Numbered from the stretch's first letter, positions 7,803 to 15,572 are shown. The stretch: DNA of 64,000 nt from VAZQ01 sp963758945 (GCA_963758945.1 CAVWXY010000020.1:62001-126000), one strand, 5' to 3'. The notes: generated from the sequence alone by a model not told the origin. Numbers and translations are program-made.

Positions 7803-8360
7803 TCACGCCAGCCCCAGTTCGGCGAAAGCGTCGCGGTGGTGGGCGGCGGCATCTGGCGAGAAGCAGCAGAACACGACGCGCGCGATGCCGCGCGGCGTCG
7901 CGGCGACCTCGTCCGCCACCGTGCCGACGGCGATGCGCGCGGCGCGCTCCGGCGGGAACCGGTAGATGCCGGTCGAGATCGCGGGAAAGGCAATCGAAGC
8001 GAGCCGGTGCTCGGCGGCGAGCGCCAGCGCCGTGCGGTAGCAGGAGGCGAGCAGCTCCTCCTCGCCCTTGTCGCCGCCGCCCCAGACCGGGCCGACCGCG
8101 TGGATGACGTGGCTCGCCTTGAGCCGATAGCCGCGGGTGATCTTGGCCGAGCCGGTCTCGCAGCCGCCGAGCGTGCGGCACTCGGCGAGAAGCTCGGGGC
8201 CGGCGGCGCGGTGGATGGCGCCGTCGACGCCGCCGCCGCCGGTGAGCGTGCGGTTGGCGGCGTTGACGATCGCCGCGACCTCGAGCGCGGTGATGTCGGC
8301 GACGCAGACTTCGAGCCGCGTGGCTCCGACCTCCGCGCCGAGCAGGGGTGGGGCGCCCAT
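7803..8360 (-). CDS. Macrodomain protein, O-acetyl-ADP-ribose deacetylase type
   Basis: A 185-residue single macrodomain. The ADP-ribose-binding segments are visible: an N-terminal VCVADITALEVAAIVNAANR, then GGGGVDGAIHRAAG (glycine-rich loop with the conserved Asp) and FPAISTGIYRFPPERAA (second loop). This is the YmdB/MacroD1-like arrangement; such enzymes remove acetyl groups from O-acetyl-ADP-ribose or reverse mono-ADP-ribosylation. It is predicted cytoplasmic. It lies 45 bp downstream of the patatin gene on the same strand, so the two may be co-transcribed, though no functional link is obvious. No ADP-ribosyltransferase toxin was seen nearby, so a toxin-antitoxin role is not supported. Confidence 0.88.
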   Translation of the reverse strand: MGAPPLLGAEVGATRLEVCVADITALEVAAIVNAANRTLTGGGGVDGAIHRAAGPELLAECRTLGGCETGSAKITRGYRLKASHVIHAVGPVWGGGDKGEEELLASCYRTALALAAEHRLASIAFPAISTGIYRFPPERAARIAVGTVADEVAATPRGIARVVFCCFSPDAAAHHRDAFAELGLA

Positions 8361-8405
8361 GCCGATATCTTAGCGCAACTCACCGCGGCGCGCAGGATGG
8401 GCGCG

Positions 8406-9521
8406 CTAGTCCACCAGCTCCGGCTCGATCGTCTCGATCATGTCGATGGTGCTCCGCCGGCCGATGTCGTCGAAATGCGCGTCGAGGAAGCGGCGGGTCG
8501 CGCGCTGGCCGAGCTTGCGCAGCATCTCGAAATATTCGTAGTCGGTCTTCAGCGTGCTGCGCGTGTCGGCGGATTCAGGCAGCTCCTCCATCACGATGCG
8601 GTGCAGCCGCAGGCGACGGAATTCGCCCGGCCGCACTCCGCGCGGCAGGCGGCCCTCGTCGATGAGGCGGTTGACGAAGGCGACGCCGCGCAGCTCCGAC
8701 AGCAGCGAGGCGTTGAAATTGATTTCGTTCACCCGGCTCATGATCTCGCGCGTTCGCGTCGGCACCTTGCGGCGCTCGCGCGGATTGATCTGGACGATCA
8801 GCACGTCCTCGGTCGCGGTCGTGCGCAGGAACGGAATGACGGCGGGGTTGCCGCTGTAGCCGCCGTCCCAATAGGGTACGCCCTCGATCTCGACCGCGCG
8901 GAACAGGAGCGGAAGCGCGGCGGAGGCCATCACCACCTCTGGCGTGATCTCTCCGCGGGTGAAGACGCGCGGCTCGCCGGTGTGGACATTGGTGGCGGAG
9001 ATGAACAGTTCGAGCCCGAGGTCGTCGCGGATCGCCGCGAAATCCACGAAGCGCTCGATCAGCTCCTTGAGCGGATTGATGTTGAGCGGATTGAGGTCGT
9101 AGGGCGACAGCAGCCGCGACATCGCGCCGAACCACAGGCTTTCGCGCGGCACGAAAGAGAACAGCCGCTCGGCGACGCCGCGCTGCAGGTCGGGCAAGTG
9201 TCCGTCGACGCTCACCGCGCGCCAGAAATCGGCGAGCCGCTGGCGCGCTTCGTCGGCGCCTCCCCGGGTCAGCCCGTCGGCCAGCATGATCGCGTTCATC
9301 GCGCCCGCCGAGGCGCCGGAAATTCCCTCGATCCCGGCGCGGCCATCCTCGAGCAGTTGATCGAGCACGCCCCAGGTGAAGGCGCCGTGCGCGCCGCCGC
9401 CCTGCAAGGCGAGGTTGATCGGTTTGCCGCCCCGCTCCCGTCCCCGCGGCAGCGCGTGCCGGGCCACGCCGCGCGGCGTGAGCACCCGGGTAACGAGATT
9501 GGCGAGCAGAATGGGAAACAT
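8406..9521 (-). CDS. Patatin-like phospholipase family protein
   Basis: The chain shows the full patatin signature: oxyanion loop LALQGGGAHGAFTWGVLDQL, nucleophile elbow G-A-S-A-G in GISGASAGAMNAIMLADG, and the catalytic Asp in DGGYSGNP. The Ser-Asp dyad is thus present, predicting a lipid acyl hydrolase. The frame remains open to an ATG at 9587, which adds 22 residues; I prefer 9521 (371 residues) because the longer start falls inside a palindrome shared with the divergent zur promoter. The hydrophobic stretch after the start (MFPILLANLV) is too short for a clear signal peptide. The macrodomain gene follows on the same strand. The substrate is unknown. Confidence 0.85.
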   Translation of the reverse strand: MFPILLANLVTRVLTPRGVARHALPRGRERGGKPINLALQGGGAHGAFTWGVLDQLLEDGRAGIEGISGASAGAMNAIMLADGLTRGGADEARQRLADFWRAVSVDGHLPDLQRGVAERLFSFVPRESLWFGAMSRLLSPYDLNPLNINPLKELIERFVDFAAIRDDLGLELFISATNVHTGEPRVFTRGEITPEVVMASAALPLLFRAVEIEGVPYWDGGYSGNPAVIPFLRTTATEDVLIVQINPRERRKVPTRTREIMSRVNEINFNASLLSELRGVAFVNRLIDEGRLPRGVRPGEFRRLRLHRIVMEELPESADTRSTLKTDYEYFEMLRKLGQRATRRFLDAHFDDIGRRSTIDMIETIEPELVD

Positions 9522-9570
9522 TCGCGATGCGGTCGTCGGCAGGCCTCTGGAGGGGGGATCCCCAATGTGG

Positions 9571-9598
9571 AGATCGAATTGCTGCATTGCAATATCGA
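9571..9598. promoter_or_regulatory. Palindrome and direct repeat between patatin and zur-like genes
   Basis: Within this stretch attgc at 9578-9582 is mirrored by gcaat at 9589-9593, and atcgaatt occurs twice (near 9573 and 9592). It is AT-rich against a GC-rich background and lies about 55 bases upstream of the regulator start. Position and symmetry fit an operator, perhaps autoregulatory, but it does not plainly match the known alphaproteobacterial Zur box. Confidence 0.35.
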
Positions 9599-9651
9599 AT
9601 TATGGCGGTGCAGCAAAGCGCAAACATCGTCGAAACGCTAAGGTTGCTGCC

Positions 9652-10173
9652 ATGTCGAAAGCCAAATCTCCCCGCGCGCGCTCCACCGAGCGGCCGTCGG
9701 CCGTTTTTCCCGCCCCCGACCACGATCATGATCGCTGCTCCAACGACGCCATGGCCACCGCCGAGTCGCTGTGTGTTGAGCGCGGCCAGCGCCTGACCCC
9801 GATTCGCCGCAAGGTGCTGGCCACGCTGCTCGCCAGTCACCAGCCGCTCGGCGCCTACGAGATCATCGATCGGCTCGCGCCCAAGGGGCCGCGCCCGGCG
9901 CCGATTACGGTCTACCGGGCGCTCGAGTTCCTGCGCCAGAACGGGCTCGTGCACCGCATCGAGAGCCGCAACGCCTTCGTCGCCTGCGTGCACAATCACG
10001 CCGTAGGCGCGCTCGTGGTGTTCCTGATCTGCGAGCGCTGCGGGGCCGTCGGCGAGGCGTCGTCTCCGGAGGTCACGGCCACGCTGACATCCGCGGCCCG
10101 CGCCGTCGGCTTCGCGCCGAAGTCGCCGGTGATCGAACTCACGGGCATCTGCACGCACTGCCGTGGGACCTAA
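9652..10173 (+). CDS. zur: Fur-family transcriptional regulator, Zur-like
   Basis: A 173-residue Fur-family protein. The winged helix is at about residues 45-105 (RGQRLTPIRRKVLATLLAS, then ITVYRALEFLRQNGLVHRIE). A C-terminal dimerisation domain has two CxxC pairs for the structural zinc, C127-E-R-C130 and C167-T-H-C170. An N-terminal His-rich patch (DHDHDRC) and the motif HNHAVGALVVFLICERCG resemble zinc-uptake regulator Zur rather than Fur, PerR or Irr (no HQHH motif of Fur). It should repress zinc uptake genes when zinc is plentiful; none is in this window. The start at 9652 follows an AT-rich palindromic region. Zur against another Fur-type sensor is a moderate-confidence call. Confidence 0.75.
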   Translation: MSKAKSPRARSTERPSAVFPAPDHDHDRCSNDAMATAESLCVERGQRLTPIRRKVLATLLASHQPLGAYEIIDRLAPKGPRPAPITVYRALEFLRQNGLVHRIESRNAFVACVHNHAVGALVVFLICERCGAVGEASSPEVTATLTSAARAVGFAPKSPVIELTGICTHCRGT

Positions 10174-10184
10174 TGCGAGGATCG

Positions 10185-10270
10185 AGGACGGACGACAGAG
10201 GAGGGACGACAGAGGACAGAGGAGCTTGTTTCCGGCCCGTCGGCCGTCGTCTGTCCTCCGTCTTCTGTCC
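10185..10270. repeat. Imperfect inverted repeat of GACGACAG/CTGTC motifs after zur
   Basis: The left part carries repeated ggacgacaga and gaggacagaggag units (10185-10224); the right part carries their near-complements gtcgtctgtcctccg and cttctgtcc (10245-10270), separated by a short spacer. It lies between the zur-like stop and ispG and could fold into a large hairpin. A related element lies at 17841-17909, so this is probably one member of a dispersed family. Confidence 0.55.
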
Positions 10271-10344
10271 TTGCGCATGGAACCGGGCCGCGTTGACGCG
10301 GCGGGCGCAGTCTGGCACTTCCCTCTAGCAGCAAGGAGCCCAGC

Positions 10345-11598
10345 ATGGCCGAGGCAGGGCCGCAGGAACGACACCGGTCGGTGCCCGTCGATGTCGGCGG
10401 CGTGCGCGTCGGCGGTGGCGCTCCGATCGTCGTTCAGTCCATGACCAATACCGACACCGCCGATGTCGAGGGCACGGCGCGGCAGGTGGCGGCGCTCGCG
10501 CGCGCCGGCTCCGAACTCGTGCGCGTAACCGTCGATCGCGACGAGGCCGCAGCCGCGGTGCCGCACATCAAGGAGCGGCTGCTCGCCATGGGCGTCGGCG
10601 TGCCCATCGTCGGCGACTTCCACTACATCGGCCACAAGCTCCTCGCCGACCATCCCGCCTGCGCCGAGGCGCTCGACAAGTATCGCATCAATCCCGGCAA
10701 TGTCGGCTTCAAGGACAAGAAGGACCGGCAGTTCGGCGCCATCGTCGAGACCGCGATCAGGCACGGCAAGCCGGTGCGCATCGGCGCCAATTGGGGCTCG
10801 CTCGACCAGGAGCTCCTCACCCACCTGATGGACGAGAATGCGCGCTCGCCCAATCCCATCGACGCGCGCGCGGTGACGCGCGAGGCCATGGTGCAATCGG
10901 CGCTGCTCTCGGCCCAGCGCGCGGAGGAGATCGGGCTGCCGCGCGACCACATCATCCTCTCCGCCAAGGTCTCGGCGGTGCAGGACTTGATCGCGGTCTA
11001 CCAGGATCTCGCGCGCCGCTCCGACTATGCGCTGCATCTCGGCCTCACCGAGGCGGGCATGGGCTCGAAAGGGATCGTCGCCTCGTCGGCGGCGCTCGGC
11101 GTGCTGCTCCAGCAGGGCATCGGCGACACCATCCGCATCTCGCTGACGCCCGAGCCCGGCGGCGACCGCACGCTCGAGGTGAAGGTCGCCCAGGAAATCC
11201 TGCAGACCATGGGCTTTCGCGTGTTCGTGCCGCTGGTCGCCGCCTGCCCCGGCTGCGGGCGCACGACCTCGACCACCTTCCAGGAGCTCGCGCGCGACAT
11301 CCAGGGCTTCATCCACGAGTCCATGCCGGGCTGGAAGCGGCGCTATCCCGGCGTCGAGGCGCTCAACGTCGCGGTGATGGGTTGCATCGTCAACGGGCCG
11401 GGCGAGAGCAAGCATGCCGACATCGGCATCTCGCTCCCGGGCACCGGCGAGCAGCCGGCGGCGCCCGTCTTCATCGACGGCAAGAAGGCCGTGACTTTGC
11501 GCGGCGCCACCGTCGCCGCCGACTTCAAGCAGATGGTGATCGACTATATCGAGCGCCGCTTCGGGCAGGGCGGCGCCGGCAGGACCGCGGCGGAGTAG
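10345..11598 (+). CDS. ispG: 4-hydroxy-3-methylbut-2-en-1-yl diphosphate synthase (flavodoxin)
   Basis: A 417-residue IspG (GcpE), the [4Fe-4S] enzyme converting MEcPP to HMBPP in the MEP isoprenoid pathway. The N-terminal TIM barrel opens with APIVVQSMTNTDTADVEGTA and contains GANWGSLD. The C-terminal domain carries the cluster ligands C301 and C304 (AACPGCGRTTSTT), C347 (VMGCIVNGPGE) and Glu354. Length fits the two-domain bacterial form. It lies about 170 bp downstream of the zur-like gene, beyond an inverted repeat, and is convergent with a DUF1345 gene. No other MEP pathway gene is in the window. Start at 10345 with a purine-rich stretch (caaggagcc) just upstream. Confidence 0.97.
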   Translation: MAEAGPQERHRSVPVDVGGVRVGGGAPIVVQSMTNTDTADVEGTARQVAALARAGSELVRVTVDRDEAAAAVPHIKERLLAMGVGVPIVGDFHYIGHKLLADHPACAEALDKYRINPGNVGFKDKKDRQFGAIVETAIRHGKPVRIGANWGSLDQELLTHLMDENARSPNPIDARAVTREAMVQSALLSAQRAEEIGLPRDHIILSAKVSAVQDLIAVYQDLARRSDYALHLGLTEAGMGSKGIVASSAALGVLLQQGIGDTIRISLTPEPGGDRTLEVKVAQEILQTMGFRVFVPLVAACPGCGRTTSTTFQELARDIQGFIHESMPGWKRRYPGVEALNVAVMGCIVNGPGESKHADIGISLPGTGEQPAAPVFIDGKKAVTLRGATVAADFKQMVIDYIERRFGQGGAGRTAAE

Positions 11599-11647
11599 CG
11601 CGGGTCGATCGGGCGAGCGGGGCTCGCAGGCGGCACTAGGCCGGGCC

Positions 11648-12328
11648 TTAACGCAAGATCGCGCTCGCGGCGATATTCACCATCAGGGCCAGCAGCGCCA
11701 CGTTGAAGAAGAAGGATACAACGCCGTGGGCGGTGACGGTGCGGCGGATCGGCTTGGCCGCCACCGCCACGTCGGACACCTGCGAGGTCATGCCGATGAC
11801 CAAGGAGAAGTAGACGAAATCCCAATAGTCCGGTGTCTCGTCGCCGGGAAAATTCAGCCCGCTCTGCTTAGCGCCGCGCTCGCCGTAGTAGTCGTGGGCG
11901 TAGTGCAGGGCGAAAATGATATGGATCAGGATCCATGACAGCACGATGGTGGTGGTCGCCAGCACGAGGTCGATCGCAGTACGCTCGGCCTCGCTCTTGC
12001 TGCCGAGCTCCATGAAGATGGCGCCGAGGCTCGCCAGCGCGGCCAGCACCGTGAGCACCAGGATGCCGAGGCGCCCTTCGTCCTCGCGCGCGGCGTGGCC
12101 GCGAATGTGCTCGGCGCCCGAGCGCACCATCAGGATGCAGACCAGGATGAGATAGAGCGCGGCGCCGGCATCCCAGGCGATCAGCACCCGCGTCGTCAGC
12201 CACCACGGCGCTGGCCACAGCGCGACCGCGGTGCCGAGCGCCGCCGACGTCGCAAGCCGTGGGCGGGCGTAGATGATCCGCACGAGGTAGGGCAGGCGGC
12301 GAGCCGCTGGGATTTCTGGCTTGACCAT
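11648..12328 (-). CDS. DUF1345 family membrane protein
   Basis: A 226-residue integral membrane protein starting at MVKPEIPAARRLPYL. About five hydrophobic helices are visible (around residues 28-45, 48-68, 90-110, 120-145 and 190-222). The segments HIIFALHYAHDYY and DYWDFVYFSLVIGMTSQVSD are characteristic of the DUF1345 family, whose function is unknown. The frame extends upstream of the chosen ATG, but the added sequence is Arg/Pro-rich and unlike a membrane protein N-terminus. It is convergent with ispG, with about 50 bp between the stops. The family assignment is firm; no function can be given. Confidence 0.85.
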   Translation of the reverse strand: MVKPEIPAARRLPYLVRIIYARPRLATSAALGTAVALWPAPWWLTTRVLIAWDAGAALYLILVCILMVRSGAEHIRGHAAREDEGRLGILVLTVLAALASLGAIFMELGSKSEAERTAIDLVLATTTIVLSWILIHIIFALHYAHDYYGERGAKQSGLNFPGDETPDYWDFVYFSLVIGMTSQVSDVAVAAKPIRRTVTAHGVVSFFFNVALLALMVNIAASAILR

Positions 12329-12869
12329 GACAAGCGGACCATCGCCGCGGCTCGGCGCGTTCACCCCGCGTTCGGCGGCGGGATCGCCCTTTCGACCGAA
12401 GAGACTTCCCCGATGTGCGGCTCCTCGCCGAGGCGGGCAAGCGCCCGAGCAAAGCACGCATGGCGCGGCCTCGCCTCGACCTCGAATCGGTCCGCCAAGT
12501 CCTGCGCGGCCACCGCCGCCTCCTCAGGCACGGATTTCCTCACCGTTCGTTCTCGCCCTCGTTTAACAGCGGCGAGCGGCGGTGCGCAAATGCACTCGAG
12601 GCGCCGACAGATCGGCTCTCCGTTCGCGCGGTCGCGTCTGCGCCCGGCGCCGCGCCGGGAGCGTCCGCTGCTCGCGCGATGCGGGTGGCGAGGATGGCCG
12701 ATATTGCGTCGCGTCAATTTTCCGTTAACTTTCATAGAGATGTAAGCCGCTGATATATAGTCATTTTAGTGGCATTCCTCTCACAGAGCTTTCAAACAAT
12801 TGTGCGTTGCGTCAGAGCGGATTCGAGACCATTTGCGGGCGGGGCAGGAACAAGAAATGGAGAACGAAC
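12329..12869. other. Intergenic stretch, AT-rich end is a likely promoter
   Basis: 541 bases between the divergent DUF1345 gene and the small secreted protein. The first 380 bases are GC-rich with no recognisable coding motif on either strand. The last part (about 12713-12790) turns AT-rich, with ttttccgttaactttcatag and tgatatatagtcattttag, and is the most likely promoter region for the gene at 12870. Confidence 0.45.
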
Positions 12870-13031
12870 ATGCAGACGACAGTGACGAAATTGGCGATCG
12901 CTCTCGCCCTGGCCGGCGGCGTCGCGCTGAGCGCTGCCGCCGTGTCGTTGGGCGGTGCCACGGCCTCGTTCGCGCAGCGGTGCATTCCGCAGTATGACAC
13001 CTCGGGCGCGCAGACGGCGCCATACTGCTGA
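12870..13031 (+). CDS. Small secreted protein with two cysteines
   Basis: A 53-residue protein: signal peptide (MQTTVTKLAIALALAGGVAL then a small-residue cleavage region ending ATASFAQ) and a mature tail of about 17 residues, RCIPQYDTSGAQTAPYC, with cysteines at both ends that could form a disulfide. A ribosome binding site (aatggagaacga) precedes the ATG. Similar short secreted proteins with a C...YD.SGAQ..PYC tail occur in rhizobial genomes as hypothetical proteins, from my recollection rather than a search. Function unknown. An upstream in-frame ATG at 12807 would place a basic stretch before the signal peptide and is less likely. Confidence 0.6.
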   Translation: MQTTVTKLAIALALAGGVALSAAAVSLGGATASFAQRCIPQYDTSGAQTAPYC

Positions 13032-13181
13032 GGCGCGCGGGCCACGAACCGATGGAAGAGTCCGGGAAACCGGACTCTTTTCTTTTGCCGGCTCGCGCCG
13101 CCGTCGCCGGTGCGGCATCTGTGACAACAGGCTCGACCGGGCCGCATTTCGCCCGCGCCCTCTCCGCGCTACGCTCGGCGT

Positions 13182-13916
13182 ATGCCTGCTGCAACGCAAT
13201 CGCGGCCGCGAGCCGCCCCGCGACCGCGGCGTCGATGGCTTTCGCGTTTGATCTGGGCGGCGGCGCTCATTGTCGGGCTCGTGCTGCTGCTGCCGTATCT
13301 GCTCGCGCCGCTCTATCGCGTCGTCAATCCCGTCTCCACTCTCATGCTGTGGCGCTGGGCGACAGGCGCGCGCGTGGAGCACAGCTTCGTGCCGATCGAA
13401 CGCATGGCGCCGGTATTGCCGACCACGGTCATCGCCTCCGAGGACGGCCGCTTCTGCAGTCACCGCGGCATCGACTGGCGTGAACTGCAGGAGCGGCTGG
13501 AGGACGTCGACGACATCAGCGAGGCGCGGGGCGTGTCCACCATCACCCAGCAGACCGCGAAGAATCTGTTCCTTTGGCCGGGCCGCAGCTTCGTGCGCAA
13601 GGCGCTGGAGTTCCCGCTCGCGCTCTGGATCGATCTCGTGCTGCCCAAGCGGCGCGTGCTCGAAATCTATCTCAACATCGCGGAATGGGGTCCGGGCGGC
13701 CAGTTTGGCGCCGAGGCCGGGAGCCGCTACGCCTTCAACAAGTCGGCGCACGCGCTGAGCGCGCGGGAAGCGGGCCTGCTGGCCGCGGTATTGCCCAATC
13801 CGCGGAGGCGCAGCGCCAAGCAGCCGGGCCCGGCGGTGCGCCGGCTCGCCGCCATCTACGTGAGCCGCGGCGCGGCCCAGGCAGCCCTCGCGGCTTGTGC
13901 CAGGAGGCACGGCTGA
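13182..13916 (+). CDS. mtgA: Monofunctional biosynthetic peptidoglycan transglycosylase
   Basis: A 244-residue GT51 glycosyltransferase that polymerises lipid II glycan strands. One N-terminal membrane anchor (LIWAAALIVGLVLLLPYLLA, about 23-42) is followed by the transglycosylase domain with the catalytic Glu87 in ASEDGRFCSHRGID, then GVSTITQQTAKNLFLW, RKALEFPLALWIDLVLPKRR and EIYLNIAEWG. There is no transpeptidase domain, so it is MtgA rather than a class A PBP. It precedes rpmF; the separation (about 200 bp) and the hairpin between them argue against a tight operon. It would act at the periplasmic face of the inner membrane. Confidence 0.95.
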   Translation: MPAATQSRPRAAPRPRRRWLSRLIWAAALIVGLVLLLPYLLAPLYRVVNPVSTLMLWRWATGARVEHSFVPIERMAPVLPTTVIASEDGRFCSHRGIDWRELQERLEDVDDISEARGVSTITQQTAKNLFLWPGRSFVRKALEFPLALWIDLVLPKRRVLEIYLNIAEWGPGGQFGAEAGSRYAFNKSAHALSAREAGLLAAVLPNPRRRSAKQPGPAVRRLAAIYVSRGAAQAALAACARRHG

Positions 13917-14058
13917 TCGCGCCGATCGACCGCACGCGCGACGCGGGCGGACCCTGGCCTTCATCCGCATGATCCTCTATAAGCGCGGCTTCCCGAGTGC
14001 ATGATCCCGAGAAGTTGCGGACTTTCCGGATTGGGTCATGCGGCCTAGTAAATGCCTA

Positions 14059-14095
14059 GAGCGAAATCGCAATTCAATCTCAAGCGATTTCGCTC
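14059..14095. repeat. Perfect 12-bp inverted repeat upstream of rpmF
   Basis: gagcgaaatcgc at 14059-14070 is the exact reverse complement of gcgatttcgctc at 14084-14095, with a 13-base loop. It ends 24 bases before the rpmF start codon. It could be a 5'-UTR hairpin, a terminator for mtgA (no T-run follows) or one copy of a dispersed rhizobial palindrome. The perfect pairing makes chance unlikely. Confidence 0.75.
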
Positions 14096-14119
14096 CAAGG
14101 AGCCCAGGAGCCAAGAACC

Positions 14120-14305
14120 ATGGCCGTCCCGAAACGAAAGACATCGCCATCGAGGCGCGGGATGCGCCGCTCCGCCGATGCGCTTGCGCAACCCACCTAC
14201 GTCGAGGACAAGGATTCGGGCGAACTGCGCCGGCCCCACCACATCGATCGCAAGACCGGCATGTACCGCGGCCGGCAGGTGCTCAAGTCGAAGAAAGAGG
14301 CTTGA
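14120..14305 (+). CDS. rpmF: 50S ribosomal protein L32
   Basis: A 61-residue basic protein starting MAVPKRKTSPSRRGMRRSAD, with HHIDRKTGMYRGRQVL near the end: the standard L32 sequence of alphaproteobacteria, a component of the large ribosomal subunit. No cysteine pairs are present, so this is the zinc-free form. In many bacteria rpmF is followed by plsX and fabH; here a membrane protein of unknown function follows instead. A purine-rich site (ccaaggagcccaggagcc) lies before the ATG. Confidence 0.95.
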   Translation: MAVPKRKTSPSRRGMRRSADALAQPTYVEDKDSGELRRPHHIDRKTGMYRGRQVLKSKKEA

Positions 14306-14440
14306 CGCGTCCTTTTTCGCGTGCGACCGCCCCGCGCTACGTCGCGGAGCCCGCCCTCGCCCGGCACGTCCGGCGAGGAGCCGGGCGTGGCACGTGCCTG
14401 AACCATTCCAGTTTGCTCGAACGTGCTCTAGACTTCGCGC

Positions 14441-14462
14441 GTCGTTCGCGAGTTCGAACGAC
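14441..14462. repeat. Perfect 8-bp inverted repeat before the 14496 gene
   Basis: gtcgttcg (14441-14448) pairs with cgaacgac (14455-14462) around a six-base loop. It lies 33 bases upstream of the membrane protein start and 136 bases after the rpmF stop. It could be an operator or a weak terminator without a T-run. Its significance is uncertain. Confidence 0.4.
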
Positions 14463-14495
14463 ATTGGGCCGGCCGCGCCGGCGCGAAGAAAGCCG

Positions 14496-14933
14496 ATGGC
14501 CATGTACCTGATCGCTTTTCCGCTTCTGCTGCTCCCGTTCGCGTTCTTCAACATCGTCGTTTTCCTCCTCGACATGCAGTTTACCGAGGCGGTATTCGAC
14601 ATCCCCCTCGTCTCCGAGCCCAGCATGCCACCGGTGTTCGATCGGCCCATGCCGGTCACCGTCGGCGACCTCATCGTCGCCATCGGCATGCTGCTGCTCT
14701 ATGTGGAGGTGGTCAAAGCGGCGCGACCAGGCGGCAAGGGGGTCGTGGACCACCTGCTCTCTTTCATCGTCTTCATCGCCATGGCCGCGGAGCTCGTGCT
14801 GGTGCCGCAGGCGGAGTCCTCGACCCTGTTGCTGCTTACCGTGCTCGGATTCGTCGACGTGATCGCCGGCCTCTCGATTCGGCCGGTCTACCAGCAGATC
14901 GTGCTCGAGCGGACACAACAGGCGCCAGGTTGA
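14496..14933 (+). CDS. Hypothetical four-helix membrane protein
   Basis: A 145-residue protein starting MAMYLIAFPLLLLPFAFFNI. Four hydrophobic segments are visible: about 4-25, 55-72, 86-104 and 110-127, with short polar loops. I do not recognise a named family, although similar small conserved membrane proteins occur in Bradyrhizobium-type genomes. The start is the ATG at 14496, with an ATG six bases later as an alternative; gcgcgaagaaagccg upstream offers a purine-rich ribosome binding site. It is convergent with the GlcG/HbpS-like gene. No function can be assigned. Confidence 0.65.
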   Translation: MAMYLIAFPLLLLPFAFFNIVVFLLDMQFTEAVFDIPLVSEPSMPPVFDRPMPVTVGDLIVAIGMLLLYVEVVKAARPGGKGVVDHLLSFIVFIAMAAELVLVPQAESSTLLLLTVLGFVDVIAGLSIRPVYQQIVLERTQQAPG

Positions 14934-14966
14934 GGCGCCGCGCTGCGCCGTGGCCGTGATGCGCGC

Positions 14967-15398
14967 TTACCCGCCGGTTTCGGCGACGAAGCCGGCGGCC
15001 TCGATGCCGGCGACCGCCGCAGCCTCGTCGTTGTCGGAGGTGTCGCCCGATACGCCCACCGCCCCGAGGAGGGCGCCCGCCTTGTCGCGAATGAGCACGC
15101 CGCCCGGGACCGGGACGAGCGCGCCGCCGGTCATTTCGACGAGCGCCGCCGCCATGTGCGGCCGCTCGACGCCGATCTGGTGCAGCCGCCGCGATCCGGC
15201 GCCGAAGGCGACCGACCCGAAGGCCTTGCCGGATGCGATGCGTGACCGCAGGATCGGATTGCCGTCTTCCTCGGCATAGGTGCGCAGCGCCCCGCGGCTG
15301 TCGACCACGGCGACGCCGAGCGGCTTGAGCTTCTTCTCGCGGGCGGAGGCCAGGGTCTTGTCGAGAATGGTGCGAGCTTGGGCAAGTGTCAGTGTCAT
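14967..15398 (-). CDS. GlcG/HbpS family heme-binding-like protein
   Basis: A 143-residue protein covering the whole GlcG/HbpS domain (PF03928): LTLAQARTILDKTLASAREK, then PLGVAVVDSRGALRTYAEED, SGKAFGSVAFGAGSR and a conserved C-terminal GALVPVPGGVLIRDKAGALL with GAVGVSGDTSDNDEAAA. Members are small alpha/beta proteins; some bind haem, and one is encoded in the glycolate oxidase operon. No signal peptide is visible, so it is probably cytoplasmic. It is convergent with the preceding membrane protein and lies downstream of phaR on the same strand, separated by about 170 bp. Function inside the cell is unknown. Confidence 0.85.
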   Translation of the reverse strand: MTLTLAQARTILDKTLASAREKKLKPLGVAVVDSRGALRTYAEEDGNPILRSRIASGKAFGSVAFGAGSRRLHQIGVERPHMAAALVEMTGGALVPVPGGVLIRDKAGALLGAVGVSGDTSDNDEAAAVAGIEAAGFVAETGG

Positions 15399-15572
15399 CG
15401 CGTCTCTCCCTGCTAAGCGCCGTGACCGCCATCGAATAGCGCAACCTCGCCGCAACAACCATGCGCCGCGGCTTTGCCTGCCGGTGGCGATCCGCGGTCG
15501 ACCGGGAGCGCCGCCAGTTGATCTGAGGTTGCGATAAGCGCGAGACGGCTGCGCGCCAAATTAGCTGCAGCT

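Noticed and set aside
7803..8360. Macrodomain protein as part of a DarTG-like toxin-antitoxin system
   Set aside because: No DarT-like ADP-ribosyltransferase is adjacent; the neighbours are patatin and glucokinase.
8406..9521. Patatin as a CBASS phage-defence effector
   Set aside because: No cyclic-nucleotide synthase (CD-NTase) or CBASS accessory gene in the vicinity.
7836..9641. A 601-codon plus-strand frame opposite the macrodomain and patatin genes
   Set aside because: Shadow of two clear minus-strand genes; Arg/Asp/Ala-rich and motif-free.
8575..11415. A 946-codon minus-strand frame spanning patatin, zur and ispG
   Set aside because: It crosses three well-supported genes in other frames and has low-complexity Arg/Ala composition.
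12361..12735. A 124-codon minus-strand frame in the DUF1345 upstream gap
   Set aside because: No recognisable motif and no ribosome binding site; left as intergenic.
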